The notes under the pieces are model-generated. The model was given only the letters and a program-made list of their open reading frames with translations, was not told the DNA's origin and searched no databases. The position numbers were made by a program, and so were the translations under genes. Shown here piece after piece: positions 8,493-20,120 of a stretch of DNA of 64,000 nucleotides; position 1 is the first letter of the stretch, and every line of letters begins with the position of its first letter. The DNA comes from Casuarius casuarius (taxonomy: Eukaryota > Chordata > Aves > Casuariiformes > Casuariidae): contig PTFA01000031.1 of NCBI GenBank assembly GCA_003342895.1, positions 4,164,603-4,228,602 on the forward strand, given 5' to 3'.

Positions 8493-9008
8493 AACCCTTA
8501 CGTTCAAAATGCCTTTGCAGAGCGACCCTGTTTTCTGAAGTTCACCCAAGAGGTAAGGCTGAGGAAGGAGGCAGGGTTCAAGGAAGAAGCTTGTTTTAGC
8601 AGTTGGGTCAGTGATTTCGACAGTGCCCTTAGCAAAGAAGCAAGAGGCCGTTTGCACAAATCAGTAACTAGTTCCTGTGATTCAGATTGAATCACACAGT
8701 TCAACTCATTTGAATAAGTAAATGACTTCTAGTAAACGAGACAACCTCTGCAATTAGGATGGCATGCTGCATATTTTCTGTTATTTATTATGTGGTTTTC
8801 AATAGATATGATTAAGCTGGGTTACACTGGGAATGCTAGGTGGCATTTCAACACAAGCCGCTTAACCAAAGCTTACATTAACATGAAATATGCATTTGTT
8901 TCATGCAGGTGGCATTGTGCTGCATCTTTGACACTTAGCTTTTCTTACTAGTTTTCCAAAAGCAGGCGCTTAACAGGGAAAAAGATTCCCCTTGCCAAGT
9001 GAACCTCT

Positions 9009-9036
9009 TGTTTGTTTGTTTGTTTATTTATTTATT
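9009..9036 (+). repeat. TTTG/TTTA tetranucleotide repeat
   Basis: About four TTTG-type units pass directly into TTTA units (TGTTTGTTTGTTTATTTATT). A simple, probably polymorphic, compound microsatellite. Confidence 0.75.
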
Positions 9037-10022
9037 AATTGTATTGGAGAGCTCTCGAGCAGGTGCTTCCCAACCATTTGCTCCAGTTGTGGCTCTCCTG
9101 CCTATGTTCCTGGGCTATAAACTGTAACGGATGTGTCATGAGCAGAGATGCAGAAAACAGCTTTTGGTGGATGTGCGTGTGGTTTGCACGTTATCTCTGG
9201 TGTTTCCAAGGGGACGTGCTCCATGGTTCGCCTTGAGCTTCTGCTGCTGTGTTTGGACTTCCGATGAGAGCACCATAATTAGGAGAAAACAAGGAAGTAA
9301 AGGTCTACTTAGCCTTTGTTTCCTAACGTTATCTATTTATTAGTTTGTATTAATTTTTAGTAGCTCTATTGTGCTATTGAAAAACCCCATGTGGCTTTGG
9401 GGGAAGGTTGTGAAAGTAGTATTAAAAAAATATATATAGTCACTTAATTATCATAGCTGGTTATATGCTGTACAAGGCAATATTGATTAATTCAAGAAAA
9501 CATCTAAGGCAGTAAGCAGCTCTAGTTGATGGTGTGCTTTGGGGATATGGAGAACAGGTAAGATATGGGACCTGCTCTCTGGATCATCGTCCCCTGTATC
9601 TAACAGCATGCAATTCTAGGAGATTGCTGTCGTGCTTATTTCTAACTTTTTCACTTAATATAACATCAAAGATACTTAAGACACTGAGGATACCCGTTTG
9701 ATGAAAGAGTCTTTCAGAATAATAAGATACTGGATGTTCAGTCCTATGAAAGTACCTTTTTGCATACATGATCAATGTTTCTTTTGCAAGTGGAAGTTAC
9801 TGTTCTCTTACCCGAGTGCCTTGTCAGCAAACTTCCAACTGTTTGCACAAACCAGGAATCTGGAAGCCTAAAAAAAAAATCTTTCTTCATTTTCTTTAAT
9901 CATTTCACTGGGGAGGAAAAGCTGTGGTAAAAAGTAGGTAGGATTAATGTTTGACAAGCTTCCTTCTACTGTGTTAAATTTGGAGGTACGGAGATGGTCT
10001 ACCGGGTATGTGAAGATACAAC

Positions 10023-10050
10023 ATCTCCTCCCTCCCCTCCCTCCCCCCCC
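10023..10050 (+). repeat. Polypyrimidine CCTCCC-rich tract
   Basis: Uninterrupted C/T run with CTCC/CCCT units ending in C8, followed by AAAAAGG. The complementary strand carries G runs and could form a quadruplex. Confidence 0.7.
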
Positions 10051-12640
10051 AAAAAGGAGAATGTCCTCAAATTCTTAAGTGAAAGCCCCCGCAGCGGCTG
10101 GCGCTACATTGTCAGGAGCTGTTGAACAGAAAGTAGTGCTTTTAGTCAAAAGCTATCTTATGCGTGGGGTGTCTTTTTCTTTGTTTCTATTATAAATGAC
10201 TTAGTTCTCATAAATGAAAACTCGATATTCCCACTTGTTAAAAAGGATCCAGTGTGTTTTGCTGTTGTTCAAACTAATTTTGCAGTGATACCCTGCCTTT
10301 TTTTTTCCTGTTAAAAACAAATGAAAAAGACCCAAGTGAAAACCCAACAAAACCAGAACAAAACAAGCAGATTTTTTGGAAACAGGAATTTTAGTCAGCA
10401 AAACCCTGACGCCTTGTCAGAGCTGGACCACGATTTAAGCTGTTGGGTCTCCCCATAAATACAGGTTTCGCAGCCACAGAGCAGCGTGTGGGATTTGGGG
10501 CTTTTGCTGAGAGGTGGCCTGCTGTTGGGATTTGGTGAAAGTATGACTTCATTCTCAGAGTCAACCTAAGGGAGAAAAGTCCCTGCCTGAAAAATAAGCT
10601 GTCAGAAAAGCTAGTAACAGCCCCATCTCCCCTCCTTCAGGTGCTGGGTCAGGTCTTTCCTGGTAAAGGCCTGAAGTAATGTGAACAGAAGGTGAATTAT
10701 GCCCAACAAAGGCAAATTTTCCTCTTCAGATTTGTAATTTGAATTTAGGCTGGTATCTGATCCCTCACTGTAAGACTGTCCTGACCAGGGCAAACTAGCT
10801 GAGAGTGTTCTGAATGTCCATACAAGTGGAAAACATACCATCTGGCTTTCTAAAGAAAACTTCACTAGTTAATCTTTGTTTACGTGTACATTTGTGAGCT
10901 GAGAGAGGAGCATGGGCTTTTATTTGAGGTTTCACTAGTGAAGCTGAGGAAGGCAAACAGATGAGATTTTTCAAGTGTGTCTCTGTGCTGCAGCCTGGAT
11001 GAGGTACATATGGCTTGCAAGGTTATCTCATGTCCACGTGTTGCATTTATCATCACGCCTGCAGCATCTGGGTAGCTTTCGGTGCTGTTATTGCTTCCCT
11101 GAAATTACTGGCAGAACCTCCTTTTTCAGGAGTAAGCAGGGGCAAGTCCTCAGCCGCAGGTCCAGAGATGGAATCACGTGGGCCAGGTTCATGCCATGTG
11201 CTCGGCTCGCTCCCGGCCTCAGGTCCACCTACCTGCCGAGGAGCATACTAGTTGAATTGCAGCAGCTTCAAGTCAGTGTGAAAGCAAAGATGGGATGGGA
11301 TCCCTCCCATTCCTAATCCATAATTTGACTACTTTCAATGAACATCTCTGCAGTCGGAGGTGAAAGCAAAGCTTCAGCATCTTCAGTTATCTGATCAGAC
11401 CTGATCATTTCTTAAATCATCTGTGTTAGGATATGTGTCCAATTACTAGTAGAGTTTGATATTTTTCTTTTTGTTTGGGTTTTGAAAGGATTACCATTGA
11501 TATGCTCTCATTTCCATCTGGTCTTCAGTAAGTAATTAGTTGTTGAGCAATGGTACTTTCAGTCTATTTCCTTCTTAATAAGCTCTGCAAGGTGCTCTTG
11601 TTAATGATTTTATTATTTCAAAGCTTCTTGTTCTCTTTTTCCCTCCTTAATGAGGCAGATCCCGTAGGCAGCATCATTTTATCACAGTTGTCTGTGGCAG
11701 ATTAACTAATCCAGCAACATCTTTTCTGAAGTTTCTGTTCATCAATGTGCAAGATGTTCCCACCAATATGTGTGGGTAATTCTCCTTGACACTCGCAAGA
11801 TTTGTCAAGCACGAAAAGGGAAGAACAGACCCTTATCCTCAATGAAGGGTCTTTTTGGTTTGAACAGTAGGAGTCTGTTTTGCCTCAGTGAGCACATCGT
11901 ATTCGGTGAAGTAAAAGTAGCTAATTAATTAACACAGCCTCTGTTTCTTTTGTGTCTGGTCATTACTAACTATGAACCAAATTAATTCATGATAGCTAGG
12001 GTATCAAAGATGCTACCAATGTCAAGAATTGGATTCCTTGAGGTTCTTGAGAGAAGCCTTCCTCTTTCAACATGTTGCCTATATCCCAGAGCTGCCTTCA
12101 CTTATAATGAGGTGTAATACATGTGTGCTTGTATGCTCAGCTAATGTCTGCATCTTGTACTTAGTAGGTATCATATGAAGTGAAACTCTGAATTAGCCAT
12201 TGGCACTTGAAAGGGACTCAAGTCTATTTTCTCCAGTTTTAATACGCTACTAGTTGGGTCCTGTCTATGAACTAAATTCAAATCCTGAGTTTAGAAACCT
12301 GAATAATTTCAGAAATAGTAAACATATCACTTCTGAGTAAACACCCTGGCTGTAATAGGTTGGATTAGGAAATGGATTGCTCTGGGCCAACACTGTATTA
12401 TTGAGAATGATGATATCGTACTGGTAATCGTAACGTTGGACTTAATGGCCCATAGACTTTGATAAAAGCTTTTGTAAAATTGTCAGCAATAATTCTGTCC
12501 ATTGTTAGATTGCCAAAGAACTTCTTCAGCCCCTGGAATAAATTACTACCATCAATTGTGTTTTTGTAATTATACAAAATAACACTTTCATTCTGAAGGT
12601 GTAATAACTCACATGAAAAAAATACTGTCAGCCTAAAATT
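10051..12640 (+). other. Ordinary intron, no gene seen
   Basis: Mostly AT-rich intron with a modest GC rise around 11.1-11.2 kb, where a CACGTG E-box lies at 11175-11180. No known repeat family or credible coding exon recognised. Confidence 0.5.
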
Positions 12641-12643
12641 AAT

Positions 12644-12711
12644 GGGTCAGATACACAACTGCCGTAAATACCCAGAACTCTCACCTGGGCTGGGTTGGGG
12701 TAGCTTCACGT
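12644..12711. repeat. Probable relic of an ancient palindromic short repeat
   Basis: GGGTCAGATACACAACTGCC then GTAAAT resembles the arm of a family I remember from turtles and crocodilians as GGGCCAGATCCTCAGCTGG then TGTAAATC. The opposite arm is poorly preserved (TAGCTTCACG). Moderate confidence only. Confidence 0.4.
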
Positions 12712-13955
12712 CTGAGTTTTCGGTTCCTTATGTGGAAAATGGGTGCCTTTTAATTACCTCTGCCAATCACTCCCTTGGTCAGTAGAGATGGAAAACGTCA
12801 CTGTGTGTTTTGTCGGACAGCGAAAAACAGTTAAAGTACACTATAGTTCTATCTTGTTGATAGCTTCCTTTTTTATTCTTTTTTAGTACTACAATTTTTA
12901 GAACATTGACATTGAAAAGGCATAATTACTTTCTTAGTCTTTAATATGCCATTCTAAAAAAATGCAGAAACATTTTAATTTTGTCCATAAATTACGCTCT
13001 CTGTCAAGGTATGGTTGGCCGCGTGCCTTTCAGATTTTTCTACAGCTACTAACTTCCTAATTTTTCTCTCCCCCTCCCCCTTCATCCCTTTCACATCATT
13101 GGTTAAATAACAAATTATCAGCTGCAGAGTGATGTAAAGTGGGCTATAATCCATAGAGGGAAGAGAAGGAACTTCTCTTAAGAGAAAACAAGCAACACAG
13201 GGTATTTAACACTGCACTAAGCCGCGGAGCAATTGGACTATACTTATCATACAGTGATGAGAGCAGGAGAACACTATATGCCAGTAGTTTAGCCAAGCAG
13301 TGAAGTGTTCTGGCTCTGATATCATTGGTGATAGTCAACATACCTAATAAGGTGGCATTGATAACACAAAGCATAATGAAGAGTTGAACATGGACTTTCC
13401 AGCTCTGCAGCCTGGAACACACAGGAAGAGGCTGCCTATCTGCCCAGAGGTGGAGTTTGATTTTTTGGACTCTAGGGAAGAGGAGAACAGAAATATGCCT
13501 ACTGCTAAATAGATGAAGGATCTGTCCTACTAGATTTATCACTTGCCAGTGTTTAGTTGCTCAGTTTTCTTCAGGGAATGGAGACAGAGGCAGGAACATA
13601 CCTTGGGGGAATATATTCTTCAGTCTCCACCCATGCAGCTTTCTGAACACTTTACCCCAGAAAAATGCAGATCTTAAAATAATGATCCTGTCTGGCACAC
13701 TAGCTGTGATAAAGACTTCTTGCTGCGATCTCCACCTTGCTAATATATTTGGCAGCAGTGGTAAAGCAGCATTCAAGGAAGGCCTCGAAGAGAGTCTGGC
13801 TGTCTGACTTCATAGTGTGCCACTTTGAAGAAAAGCACCGCAGCTACATGCAGGGGATTTTATGAAAAGGTGAACTTACGGAGAGTTGGAGGAGAAAGAA
13901 GAAAATCTGGAACTCTTGCTTCTCAATTACAGTAGCACCGTGGTAGGGACACTCA
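12712..13955 (+). other. Ordinary intron, no gene seen
   Basis: AT-rich intron. A minus-strand open frame of 132 codons (13144-13542) and a 71-codon one (13561-13776) have no recognisable family signature or splice context and are treated as chance. Confidence 0.5.
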
Positions 13956-13961
13956 TCGCCT

Positions 13962-14044
13962 ATTGAGGCTTGATCCAGCAAACCTTAGGCATAATGTTCC
14001 TTTGAAGTCTATGGATATTTTGCCTGCCAGGACTGCAAGATCAG
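13962..14044. repeat. Relic of an ancient palindromic short repeat (TTGAAGTC core)
   Basis: About 83 bp with left arm GAGGCTTGATCCAGCAAACC, centre TTTGAAGTCTATGG and right arm CAGGACTGCAAGATCAG, which mirrors the left arm imperfectly. This matches the shape of sauropsid interspersed repeats that read TGATCCTGCAAACC at one end, CATTGAAGTCAATGG in the middle and TTTGCAGGATCAGGCC at the other. Family recognition is from memory; the inverted symmetry is directly visible. Confidence 0.6.
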
Positions 14045-16700
14045 TTTTTTTATTACTTTATTTGCCTAAGAAAACTCTTCTCATCTAGTTTAAAGGGAAA
14101 GCTGATACAGAATACCACACTATGTTGTATGAAGGTTATGCCAAAAAGTAATCCTTCTGCAACAGAAGGTAAGATTATAAATTGTAATCACATCACAAGA
14201 TATTGTGGTTATAACTTTAAACGAGTCTTTTGACTGGATATGCTTAAAAGTAAGTCTAGTAAGTACAGATTCTGGTAATTGCCATTCCCTTTTCTTTTCC
14301 TAAAGGATTGGTTCTAGATATATCGTTGGATGTGATTGTGATGGGTGAATTCATTAGGCTGTGTAAAGTGATGTGGCTTCAGTGTTGATTTCTGCTAGCC
14401 AAAGTGGTGGTCAGATAGATGAGCGAAAAGGAAGTGATCCTAAACTTGTTGGAACTAACTTGATTGAGTGACATGTCACTCACGTGTTGGATATGTTGGA
14501 CCTGAAACTTTTAGATAGGAATTCTTACGAAGAAATATATATTTAGCAGAGATAAAATGAATTATTTACCGTAGCCCTGAGACAATATGTTAATGTGCAA
14601 TTCTTGGTTTATACAGGCCTCTAGCACTCTTGCTTTACAGTTAAGGAAAAAATGGCATTACCACAGCAACTGCTATACCAGCCGGTACTTAAGCAGTTCC
14701 TGCCTATGTAGCACTTATGAAAGTACATTAGACAGACTTCTAAAGTGCACGTAATTAAAGCGAGAGTAGGAACTTAACACTTACTGAACACTGCAGTTGA
14801 AGGAGGGCATGAATTTGTTGCTCTGAAGTGAGAAAAGTTCTTAATGGAAATAGTTAGCAATAGCTCTGATTCAGCAGGCTGCTTTGGCAAATGCATAATT
14901 CCAAGTGTACGTGCGATCCATTTGAAAGCAGCAGAGTTGCTTGTAGGCCTGGAGTTTGCACAGGTTTAAAAGCCTTGTTTCACAGGGGACAAAAATTACA
15001 TTGTTTAAGGGAGCAATGATTTTGAGATGCCCAAGTGACGACTCTTGCAAGGCATGGCTAGTGAGTGCAGATACTTGGTATTTCTTGGAAATGAGCTGCT
15101 TTGAAGACTGTTGACATTGAAGTCATGAACAAATGGAAGTATCGGAAACCACTGGAAGTTTAGCTGTAGGAATGTGGATTTGGGGCAAGGTTTCCTGTTA
15201 CGTTTGTGCGTTGCGTGTATTTGATAGCAAACAAGTTGTGTCTAGGTGTGTGTATAATGATATTTTGCTGGCTATTAAACCTTAAAGTTATAGAGTAGTA
15301 CAGTATAACTGTTTCTGTACAACAAAATTTAATCCATATGGGGAGGCAAAGGGCATAGGAAAGACGAGGGAAGTTTTTAAACTAGTCTGCACTCAGTGAG
15401 ACTATGCCTTATCACTGATAACATAGTAGTGTAAGGTCAATATGCTGTTGCAGAGTTTTCTTTAAGCCACAGTAGTATAGGAAGACCTTCCACACTATTT
15501 AATTGCCTATTTTTAATCCTTAGTAGCTTTTAGAAAGAGCTGAGTATCTGTGTATTAATAGAATTATGTGCTTAGAAGAAAGCGTATTTGGGATTATGAA
15601 GAATTATTTATTACTCTTACTATGGCATTGCACTTGCAAGAAGATTATTTGTTTGCTGTTCTCTCATTGAGTGTATTTTTTTCTTCTCACAACTACTGGT
15701 TTTATGACTGGATAAAATAAAAACCTGAGTGCAGTTTTCTGATTCTTAAAATAAAAACAGAAAAATGCCACACTCAGGCATACTATGTGCCTGGTCCCTT
15801 TCCCTGTTCATTTCCAGGAGTTGTTGGTTGGCGCCTTTCATTCTTTGAAAGTGTTTTGACATCACCACATGGAAAAAAATTCGCCCAAGCTGCTAATCCA
15901 TGTCTGTTTAAAAATGGGTCCTGGTCTCTGCAGCCTGAATTTCAGTTTCTTAGTGCTGCCCAGCAAATTATTGCTAATTGCGAGAGACATGATGCAAGGG
16001 GCTGGAGGGAGCGACTTTTCCAGTGGTGTCTCTCTGCTTCTGCTGCTTGGTATTGCCATGTTTTCCTCGATATGCCCTGAAGCTATTCTCGATAACCAGC
16101 TGAAAAGCATGAAAATTCAAATATACTAATCATGAGACCTTCCAGTTTTGCATGAAAGCTGAAAGGCAGCTGGCCCCTTCCCCTCCTAGATGGAGTCAGG
16201 TAGGCATGAATGCTGAAGGACCGTTTTTTGGACGATTTTTGTGCACTTTCTCTTTTCTATCTTTACTGCGGTATAACCTCCAACGCTTATGCCGATATGC
16301 CTTCTCTGCGATTCCTGTTTTGATCTGATTCACAGACACTCTCCACTGATAAGTATCCGTATTGCCATGCGTACACTAGGATGGTGGAGAATATCTATAC
16401 TTGATAGCCACCCTACAGCCTCAGTAAATTTTGTTGGAGCAAATGGCAAGAGGGCTTTAAAGTTCACTGAAGTTAAAGACAATGGCCATATCCTGGGACT
16501 GGAAGCTTTGCATCTTGGAGGTGCTGCTCAAAGGATAAGGAGAGCTGAGCAAGGGGGACCAAAGGTCCCCAAGATGTTTTTTCAATAACTTACCTGAGAT
16601 CTGTTATGGATATGCCAGATGGCTCCTGCATATGCAAGATTCTCCACGTATTTTGCAGAACTGTATTAAATAAATAGATTTTTTCTTTTTTTTTTAGTGA
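14045..16700 (+). other. Ordinary AT-rich intron
   Basis: AT-rich, CpG-poor intron. The only structure noted is the palindrome with E-box at 14465-14486. Open frames around 15.8-16.6 kb are short, overlapping on both strands and without features. Confidence 0.55.
14465..14486. promoter_or_regulatory. Perfect 18-bp palindrome overlapping a CACGTG E-box
   Basis: TGAGTGACATGTCACTCA (14465-14482) is exactly self-complementary and overlaps CACGTG at 14481-14486. TGAGTGA is one base from an AP-1 site and appears in both orientations. About 0.25 such 18-bp palindromes are expected by chance in 64 kb. Candidate factor-binding site; no direct evidence. Confidence 0.45.
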
Positions 16701-18113
16701 AGGTGCCTAGAATTTGCCTGAAACACAACAGAAAAGTCAACTTGTAGTCTTGCACTACAATTTTTAGAAGACACATTTTGTAGTTTGCATTTAGTGATTT
16801 GGGTGCATTACAGCAACTAGTAGGCAGGCGGTGATTTGTTTCAAAAACGTATGAACACCTTTAAAAATGCAGCCTGATTTCTAATTAATCACTCTGATGA
16901 CGAACTCGATGTTATGTGAGGAGGGCTTTCCAACACTAGCAGGATTTTGAAAAGCTGTTTTACATGTATGTTAAAAATGCTTTTGGAGGTTGAGAGGCAG
17001 AAAACGGAGCAGCTTGGAAGTCCCATGACTGGTTATCTGAAAGAAGTTGCTGGTGGCCTAGGAACCAGGCTCCTGTTTGCAGTGCCTTAGCCACGAAGGG
17101 GGGTTGTTTGGTAGTCGGCTCACAGGTACGCTGAGGGACGGTCGCTGCCTTTGCAGTCATCAGCACTTTGCTTTTCGGAGGCTTTAAAAACACAGCTAGG
17201 ATGTAGGATGAAATTTGAGCTCCCCACGTGTGAGTATCTAGAGAGGGAGGAACCGGGCCACATGGGGCCAGCCACCAGCCCTCCACCTGAAGGCTCGGGG
17301 TCTGCGCTTGCTGGGGCTCAGCCTGGAGAGGCGGCCGACCTTTCATTGCTTCGGTTCTGCCTCCGGTCGCTGACGATGGTAAGCCCCAGGTGGAGGAGCA
17401 AACGTGCCCCGTCTGGCCCGTGACGCTGCAGGGTTCTCGATCGCAGTCAAGAACCTGCAAACTCAAGTCGGAGCGAAGAAGCTCCTTAAAGTTGCTGTAT
17501 AGGCTCGGCGTTTCGCTGTGCCAAATCTGCTTATGAAGGCTGGCATGCCTCCTTTGAAAGGGGCGTATTCAGTCGCTGCCTTTCCTGACTGCACACGATG
17601 CAGTACGCTTAAAAAGCGACAGATCGCTTTGGCTATGGACGGAGCTAAACACCAAAGGTGTCTGCAAGTCTGACGGGAAAGGAAGCTTGTGCTGTGGCTG
17701 AGGAGGCATTTCTTCCTGAGGGAGGAAGGGCAAAGCTGGGTTTACCTAGGCAGCTGCATGAGCCGCTCTTATCTAAAGCTAACAGTGCCGTTAAGCGCAC
17801 AGGTATGCAGCGCAGGATTTCCAATATCGGCAGTGTCGTGTTATGAAAACACGAGGTCTCAGCCTGCCCTCGGGTGAACTTTCGCGGCCCTGTTGAAATG
17901 CTGAGGCGGTACGCTTGCGGCTGGACGTGCCCCTGGTCCCCAAACAGCCAGGAGAGCCAGCGTGTGGGGGCGCAGGCACAGCTCCCCCGGGGTGGAGGGC
18001 TGGCAGCAAAATGATGGTTTGACCTTCATGAAGTAAAGCCATATGGAGAGGTCCTCTGCAGGACTGTGAAAACTACTTTCCCATGTTTTGGGTGTGGTTT
18101 TTTGTGTTTTGGG
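16701..18113 (+). other. GC-raised intron segment, no gene seen
   Basis: From about 16.95 to 18.05 kb the sequence is moderately GC-rich with scattered CpG, unlike the flanks. A 168-codon minus-strand frame (16960-17466) has an unbiased, featureless translation and overlaps open frames on the other strand. It may be a diffuse regulatory region or a remnant of unrecognised origin. Confidence 0.4.
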
Positions 18114-18178
18114 TTTTTTTTTTTTTTTTTTTTTTTTTNNNNNNNNNNNNNNNNNNNNNNNNNNNNNNNNNNNNNNNN
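18114..18178. other. T25 run running into a 40-N assembly gap
   Basis: T25 (18114-18138) is followed directly by 40 N (18139-18178). Homopolymers commonly break assemblies, so true length and content here are unknown. Anything spanning this point should not be interpreted. Confidence 0.95.
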
Positions 18179-18557
18179 GGCCACTGTAAGCCTGCATAAA
18201 GAATTCTGCACAGAAATTACAATTAATCTGCTTCAGGTATTGCAGGGGATTTTAGTTGAGTGTCTTGTCTCAGCAATGCTTTAGTGCTGGAAGAAGTATG
18301 GCCAAGAAGAAATTTGGCAAGGAAAAGTTTAAAGACAGCCTGAATTCAAGTATCAAATCTAGGTGTTTTCAGTTTGGAACGGGGGGAAGGGTTGGTTGTT
18401 TGGTTTGTTTTCCTTGGTTTTATTTTGTATTTCTTGACTGTGTAGGGATCAGAATAATGGATTTCCCATGAGATAGTCGAAAGAGGATTATAAAGTCCAG
18501 TTCTGTGTATTATAACTGTCTGCACTATTACATAGATTTGATATGGCTTAAACCCTT

Positions 18558-18571
18558 CCCCCCCCCCCCCC
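18558..18571 (+). repeat. C14 homopolymer
   Basis: Fourteen consecutive C between AACCCTT and AAAACAAG. Likely length-variable; the G strand is quadruplex-prone. Confidence 0.75.
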
Positions 18572-19037
18572 AAAACAAGAAATTGCACATGAACCTGAAA
18601 TTATATCCTTAAATACAGCATGCATGGACAGATTTTCTTTTTTTTTCTCTTGGCATTTGTGCTGACAGAAGACAAGCGGTGGCTGAATCCCCAGTAAGGT
18701 GTAAATGCTGGAATATTTGGGTCTTGGCAGCGCTACCTCCGGTGCGCTGCCTGCGGGTGGAGCTGCTCTTCCTGGGGTCATTTACCCTCTGTGTAAAAAA
18801 ACGGTTTTTTTCCGGGGGCACAGCTTCCCTGGCACGGCCCTGCGTTGCCCCAAACACGTGCCCCGTGTGCGCGCGCTGTTCAGCCTCAGCGTGGTGTCTG
18901 GTACGCTCCATGTCGTTGGGATGAACCCAAAGGTTGTGTGTGGGTTAGGCGTGATTCACCACGTTAAAACACGGCTAGGTGAATAAATACATACACAGTC
19001 GTTTCATTAAGGTCCTTTTAATTTATCCATCAGTACC

Positions 19038-19061
19038 TTTTTTTTTTTTTTTTTTTTTTTT
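19038..19061 (+). repeat. T24 homopolymer
   Basis: Twenty-four consecutive T with an A-rich tract about 40-70 nt downstream. No associated transposon recognised. Confidence 0.75.
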
Positions 19062-20100
19062 GAGAAAGCCTGTCAACATTTTAAGTTGTGGAGCAACAGA
19101 AAACAAAAAGGAAAAAAAAAAGAAAAGAAAATCTGTTAAGCTTTGAACTACACATTATCTGCAAAGTGCCACTGGCAATGACTGCATATGAAGAAGCATT
19201 GTATTAGTTCACAGCTTTGGGATATTCTGTTCTAATTAATATTGAAAATTAATCTGTACTGTTTTCTGCAGCCTAAACATGAATCCTGCCGCTGCATACA
19301 AATTAGACTTTTGCTGCAGTCCAAATGCAACTGTAGATAAATATTTACATAAGGTATTTACAGTGCATCTGCATTGTGCAGAGGGCTTTTGGGGGGGGAG
19401 TGTCATTCTCTGGGGTGTCTTTTGCTTGCTTCTTTTCTGATTGACAGCACTCACTCCTGCAGCATGCCAAGGCAGCAGGTGGGACGCTGCATCTTCCTTC
19501 TTGTGTGCTTTTTTAAGCTGTTGATCCCATAGAGGCTTAGTAGCTCGTAGCTTGCTGCCCTCAGAAGAGGAATTGGTCCTTTTCTGCATTGACAAAGTCT
19601 GAGGGTAGTAGCTGGTTTGCAGATCTTACATAACTCCTGGAAACAAAAGAGCTTTGTTGTGAAAACCTAGCGCTGCTCTGTCTGGGGAGCCCGTCAAGGG
19701 TGCTGAACCACTTGTGCACCTGGCGAAAGCCTCACAGAGATACGTGGGAGCTGGCAGGCGGCGGGGGCTGCTCCGGCTGGGAAGAGCAGCGCTGGGCTTG
19801 GGTGTGTTGTGTGTGTTTTATTCCCGCCCCGGCTGGGCCGCGCGTGGCCCTGTGCATGGCTCCTTGCACGTTGCCCTCGCGAGGTGTCTTCAGCGGGCTC
19901 GGCTTTTGGACCCTGATGCGACGCTCCTTGGGAAGGAAAAGCAGCTTTATAACTGGGCTGCCCTGCAGCTGTGGGGCTTCTGCAAACCTACTTGCCCACA
20001 CGTAGCACAGCAGATTAGTTTGCCACTCCCATGCGTGCAGGGATATAAGGCTCGTATGCAGTCTTTTCCTTCAGGGTGAGGAAGGGAGAGGAGCTTCATG

Positions 20101-20120
20101 TGACAGCTGTCAGTCACGTG
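20101..20120. promoter_or_regulatory. Composite MEIS/TGIF palindrome plus CACGTG E-box
   Basis: TGACAGCTGTCA (20101-20112) is the exact palindromic TALE-homeodomain (MEIS/TGIF) motif and contains a CAGCTG E-box. Two bases later CACGTG lies at 20115-20120 in the context GTCACGTGG, a USF/TFE-type site. The two high-information motifs abut, at the edge of a CpG pocket. Motif match is direct; enhancer function is inferred. Confidence 0.5.

Larger units (their letters stand above)
8261..10020 (+). other. Ordinary AT-rich intron with simple repeats
   Basis: The sequence returns to AT-rich, CpG-poor intron after the island. It contains the T23 run and the TTTG/TTTA repeat listed separately. No gene or recognised transposon seen. 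Confidence 0.55.
18179..20095 (+). other. Intron with CpG pockets and long homopolymers
   Basis: Contains C14 at 18558-18571, T24 at 19038-19061 and G-rich and A-rich runs. Two CpG pockets (about 18720-18910 and 19680-20000) stand out from the background. Near 19475 a CTCF-like GCAGCAGGTGGGACGC occurs, too weak to call. No gene seen. Confidence 0.45.

Noticed and set aside
13400..13470. Minus-strand peptide HLWADRQPLP resembling HLWADHEPLP at about 23.2 kb on the + strand
   Set aside because: The DNA match is confined to a short core around TGGGCAGAT; flanks do not align, so it is not a shared repeat or gene family.
19470..19490. CTCF-like GCAGCAGGTGGGACGC
   Set aside because: Departs from the consensus at important positions; too weak to call without scoring.
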